The notes beneath the pieces are model-generated. The model made no database searches. It was not told the origin of the DNA and saw only the letters and a program-made list of their open reading frames with translations. DNA of 29,630 nucleotides from Amoeboaphelidium occidentale (taxonomy: Eukaryota > Aphelidiomycota > Aphelidea). A program made the position numbers and the translations under genes. Below are positions 27,238-29,630 of the stretch, in pieces. The stretch's first letter is position 1, and each line of letters begins with the position of its first letter. The DNA is taken from assembly GCA_023515795.1 (NCBI GenBank), contig JALGPX010000126.1:1-29630 (forward strand), written 5' to 3'.

Positions 27238-29630
27238 TCACATGGTCGCTTTGCTCCATGGAGACATTGTGGTCAAGAAATCGTACAATATACCTGCGAA
27301 ACAGTAAATATCACCTGCTTTGTAGACTTTAGCTGGCGCACTTAAATGCTTTCTATATCTTTCATACGCCTCCGGAGACGCATATCGTGCTGAGACTCCT
27401 CGTAACCAGACAGCAGAGAAAGCTTTTGCTGATATTACCTTCTCTGACAAGATATGGGATATGCCGAAATCTGTTATGACACAAAATAATCGTCCATTGG
27501 AATCCAAATCAAGTAAAACATTTTGCGGTTTGAGATCGTTATGAGCAATCGACTTCGAATGCATAGTGCTGATACCTTGTGCGATATCCAATGCGAACTG
27601 TGATCTTTTCCTCATAGAAGAACCAGGATTTCGTTGAATCCAGACATCAAGTGACTGGTTATGGTAGAACTTCATTATAATGCAGCATGGAGCATGAGAG
27701 TAACCGTAAATTTTTGCAATATACTTTTCATTTCTAAAGAAATCCATCAATGAAATTTCTTGATCAAAAGCATCTTTCGAGGGTTTTGATAGCTTGTCGT
27801 AGCTATCAGCAAACTTCTTGAATATAACAGTCTTTCCATATAATGTGGACTTACTCCCGGACAAAAACTCGCCGATGAAAACAGCTCCGCCTCCGCCTTG
27901 AGCAATCTGCTTAATCATTCTGAATTCATTACTGTTTGCCTCCAAGTATGCAGGTTTAGATATCCCGGTAGTTTTTGTAAACAAAGTTCCCATGAAGGAT
28001 GTTGCTCCTGTAGTTGTTTGCGAAGTACCAGAGTCTTTATGTTCCATTGGAGTCGCTATTGAGGATCCGGAGTAATACTTGCGTGCTATTGAGCAAAACA
28101 TAACTCCGATTATAAAGACGACAACTGCAGACACAATTATGATAATTAGAATAATATTTGTAGGCTGCTCTGATAGATTTCCAACAACAAAACGCCGTAA
28201 AGCTTTCGATGTCTTAATTGATGAACTTGCTGAGGTTCTACGGGTCGAAATTTCTGGCGATGTGGCGATGCCAACATTCCATGAATATGTTGCTTGATCT
28301 TCGCTACCAGTGAACAGTGTTTGGTTGTCATACGCAACCCAATACACTGGTTTTGTGTGCCCAATGTATACTTCAAGCACCTTTTGCGTGCTAATATCCC
28401 AAAGTCTCGCCGATGTGTCTGCGCTAGCAGAAAAGAGGTAGTTACCAATAATACAAATTGACATTACTGCGCCAAGATGTCCATTGACAGAGCCACTCCT
28501 TTTGAACTCATTCATGACTTCGTTAGTATTGATGTCCCATCGCTTGATAGTTTTATCGATTGATGCACTGAACACAGAATCGCCAGATGATACAATTGTC
28601 ATGATTTCTTCTTTATGTCCAATAAACGATTTTAATCTTTCACCAGAAGCTATGGACCATTTTGAAAAAGACAACCCCGATGACGCAAACAGAAATTCGC
28701 CATTAAAAGCGATTGAAGTCACTGCTGCATTATCGAATATTACTCTAACCAATTTCTCTTGCTCATTATTATCGTAAATTTTGATTTCTCCGGACTGGTA
28801 ACCCACGAATAGTAACCCAGAAGAAACTAACGTTGAGCTGACAGAAGAAGCGTTTGTTGAAATCAACTCTTGAAGCAATTGTAGATTTTGATCAAAAATC
28901 TTAACGTTGCCGTTTGAATCTCCAGCATAAATTGTGTCGCGGGATACAAACATGTTTCTTATAGACGTTGGGCCTTTTAGAGATCCCGCAAAGCTGGAAT
29001 TTTGAACGTGATAAGAATTGATAGTTCCATCTCTAAGTAAAGTGAACACCTTACCGTTCAAGGCTCCGCCGTAGTCCACTGAGCGAGCTCGATTTTCAAA
29101 AGAGAACATTAGTCTTGCATTTTCAATGGAAAACTTCTTCATTGTGCCATCAAAGCTTCCTGAATAGAGAATGCTACCAACAACTTGAAGATCAAATATG
29201 GCGCCACTGTGACCTTTAAAAATCAGACCTTCTTCGCCAGAATCTATCCGATACAGCCTAATGAGACCATCATTATGTCCAGACATGAGAAAAAGTTCTT
29301 GGAATGCAGCCAAGGAATATGCTGGAGATGAAACATCAATGCGACGAAAGAGTGAAACGTCGCCAATAATGTAACCATTAATGCAACGGGAATCTGAAAA
29401 GAAAAGAATGTCTCGAACGATTTCAATGGCATATACAGCATCAGTACCTTGATAAGATAGGAGAAAGGTAGAATCTAAGATAGACCATTGTTTCACAAGA
29501 AAATCATGGCTAGCAGAGAATAGATAATCCGTCTGTGTTTGAAGGTCCACCACAAGTGATTCATGACCCCGCCACTTCTGCAACAAACTGTCTGTTTTGC
29601 TGTTCCATTTGGAAATATACCCTGGAGTGT
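27238..29630 (-). CDS. WD40-ectodomain receptor-like protein kinase B (5' end outside window)
   Basis: The frame is open to the right edge, so the N-terminus is missing; about 796 residues are visible without an intron. At least 11 WD40 repeats (for example GHLGAVMSICIIGNYLFSAS, ARLWDI) are followed by one transmembrane helix (about 28091-28160, IILIIIIVSAVVVFIIGVMF) with ARK after it, a Ser/Thr linker and a kinase domain. The kinase has AQGGGGAVF, a VIFKK lysine, HNDLKPQNVLL, TDFG and ASPE. The HRD Arg is Asn, making it non-RD. It stops after DIYCFAGILYDFL...SPWSKATM, at the same point as gene A. A shared juxtamembrane GISK and LRG-S-YASPEA block show that A and B are paralogues. In B the visible WD40 region is a single exon, while A has four introns there. 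Confidence 0.84.
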   Translation of the reverse strand, partial: TPGYISKWNSKTDSLLQKWRGHESLVVDLQTQTDYLFSASHDFLVKQWSILDSTFLLSYQGTDAVYAIEIVRDILFFSDSRCINGYIIGDVSLFRRIDVSSPAYSLAAFQELFLMSGHNDGLIRLYRIDSGEEGLIFKGHSGAIFDLQVVGSILYSGSFDGTMKKFSIENARLMFSFENRARSVDYGGALNGKVFTLLRDGTINSYHVQNSSFAGSLKGPTSIRNMFVSRDTIYAGDSNGNVKIFDQNLQLLQELISTNASSVSSTLVSSGLLFVGYQSGEIKIYDNNEQEKLVRVIFDNAAVTSIAFNGEFLFASSGLSFSKWSIASGERLKSFIGHKEEIMTIVSSGDSVFSASIDKTIKRWDINTNEVMNEFKRSGSVNGHLGAVMSICIIGNYLFSASADTSARLWDISTQKVLEVYIGHTKPVYWVAYDNQTLFTGSEDQATYSWNVGIATSPEISTRRTSASSSIKTSKALRRFVVGNLSEQPTNIILIIIIVSAVVVFIIGVMFCSIARKYYSGSSIATPMEHKDSGTSQTTTGATSFMGTLFTKTTGISKPAYLEANSNEFRMIKQIAQGGGGAVFIGEFLSGSKSTLYGKTVIFKKFADSYDKLSKPSKDAFDQEISLMDFFRNEKYIAKIYGYSHAPCCIIMKFYHNQSLDVWIQRNPGSSMRKRSQFALDIAQGISTMHSKSIAHNDLKPQNVLLDLDSNGRLFCVITDFGISHILSEKVISAKAFSAVWLRGVSARYASPEAYERYRKHLSAPAKVYKAGDIYCFAGILYDFLTTMSPWSKATM

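Overview
This window looks like nuclear DNA from a compact, early-diverging fungus, most likely a zoosporic (chytrid-type) lineage or a close relative. Three things support this. The genes are eukaryotic and intron-bearing. ADE2 is a PurK-PurE fusion, as in fungi. The set mixes general fungal genes (GID8, VMA7, VMA22, URM1, CWC25, a Sec2-type GEF) with families often lost in yeasts and moulds (a SYP7-type Qc-SNARE, an MBIP-like protein, a small Dpy-30-type protein of a kind common in flagellated organisms, a Fanzor/TnpB relic). I can splice 26 introns with GT-AG ends by conserved protein continuity; all are 31 to 47 nt, averaging about 38 nt. Intergenic gaps are usually 6 to 300 nt. The species itself is inference and cannot be fixed from the sequence.

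Layout. 1-514: no gene seen. 515-3520 (+): CWC25, VMA22, an F-box protein and S-formylglutathione hydrolase, closely packed head to tail. 3548-4594 (-): electron transfer flavoprotein alpha, divergent from an MBIP-like gene at 4756-5729 (+). 5799-9532 (-): a five-exon gene for a signal peptide / WD40 propellers / one membrane span / protein kinase. 9785-10159 (-): URM1, in three small exons, divergent from VMA7 at 10317-10837 (+). 10888-12461 (+): a degenerate MoxR/Mg-chelatase-type protein, tail to tail (6 nt apart) with a SYP7-type SNARE (12468-13458, -). 13661-15616 (+): an unusual protein combining a Nudix-like fold without its catalytic box, two CCCH fingers and a W2 domain. 15731-16555 (-): GID8. 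16837-17088 (+): a small Dpy-30-like protein. 17112-18991 (-): ADE2, interrupted by 21 Ns flanked by a duplicated 141-nt segment. 19129-20046 (-): MEMO1. 20106-20517 (+): a relic of the C-terminus of a Fanzor/TnpB-type nuclease, again duplicated around an N. 20683-21744 (-): PICOT-type glutaredoxin. 21806-22993 (-): Sec2/Rabin8-type Rab GEF. 23106-26936 (-): a rhomboid protein with a very long disordered N-terminus. 27238-29630 (-): a second WD40-membrane-kinase gene running off the right edge.

Most genes are unrelated housekeeping functions. The recurring theme is the pair of WD40 receptor-like kinases about 18 kb apart. Both have a many-bladed WD40 ectodomain, one transmembrane helix and a kinase with K/E/HxD/DFG residues but a non-RD catalytic loop, and both stop right after the subdomain IX 'PWS' motif, followed by a poly(A) signal. 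A truncated C-lobe shared by two paralogues suggests a designed family rather than gene decay. I consider this the best candidate for an undescribed system here. Two assembly duplications (ADE2 and the Fanzor relic) with small differences suggest unmerged contig ends or haplotypes.
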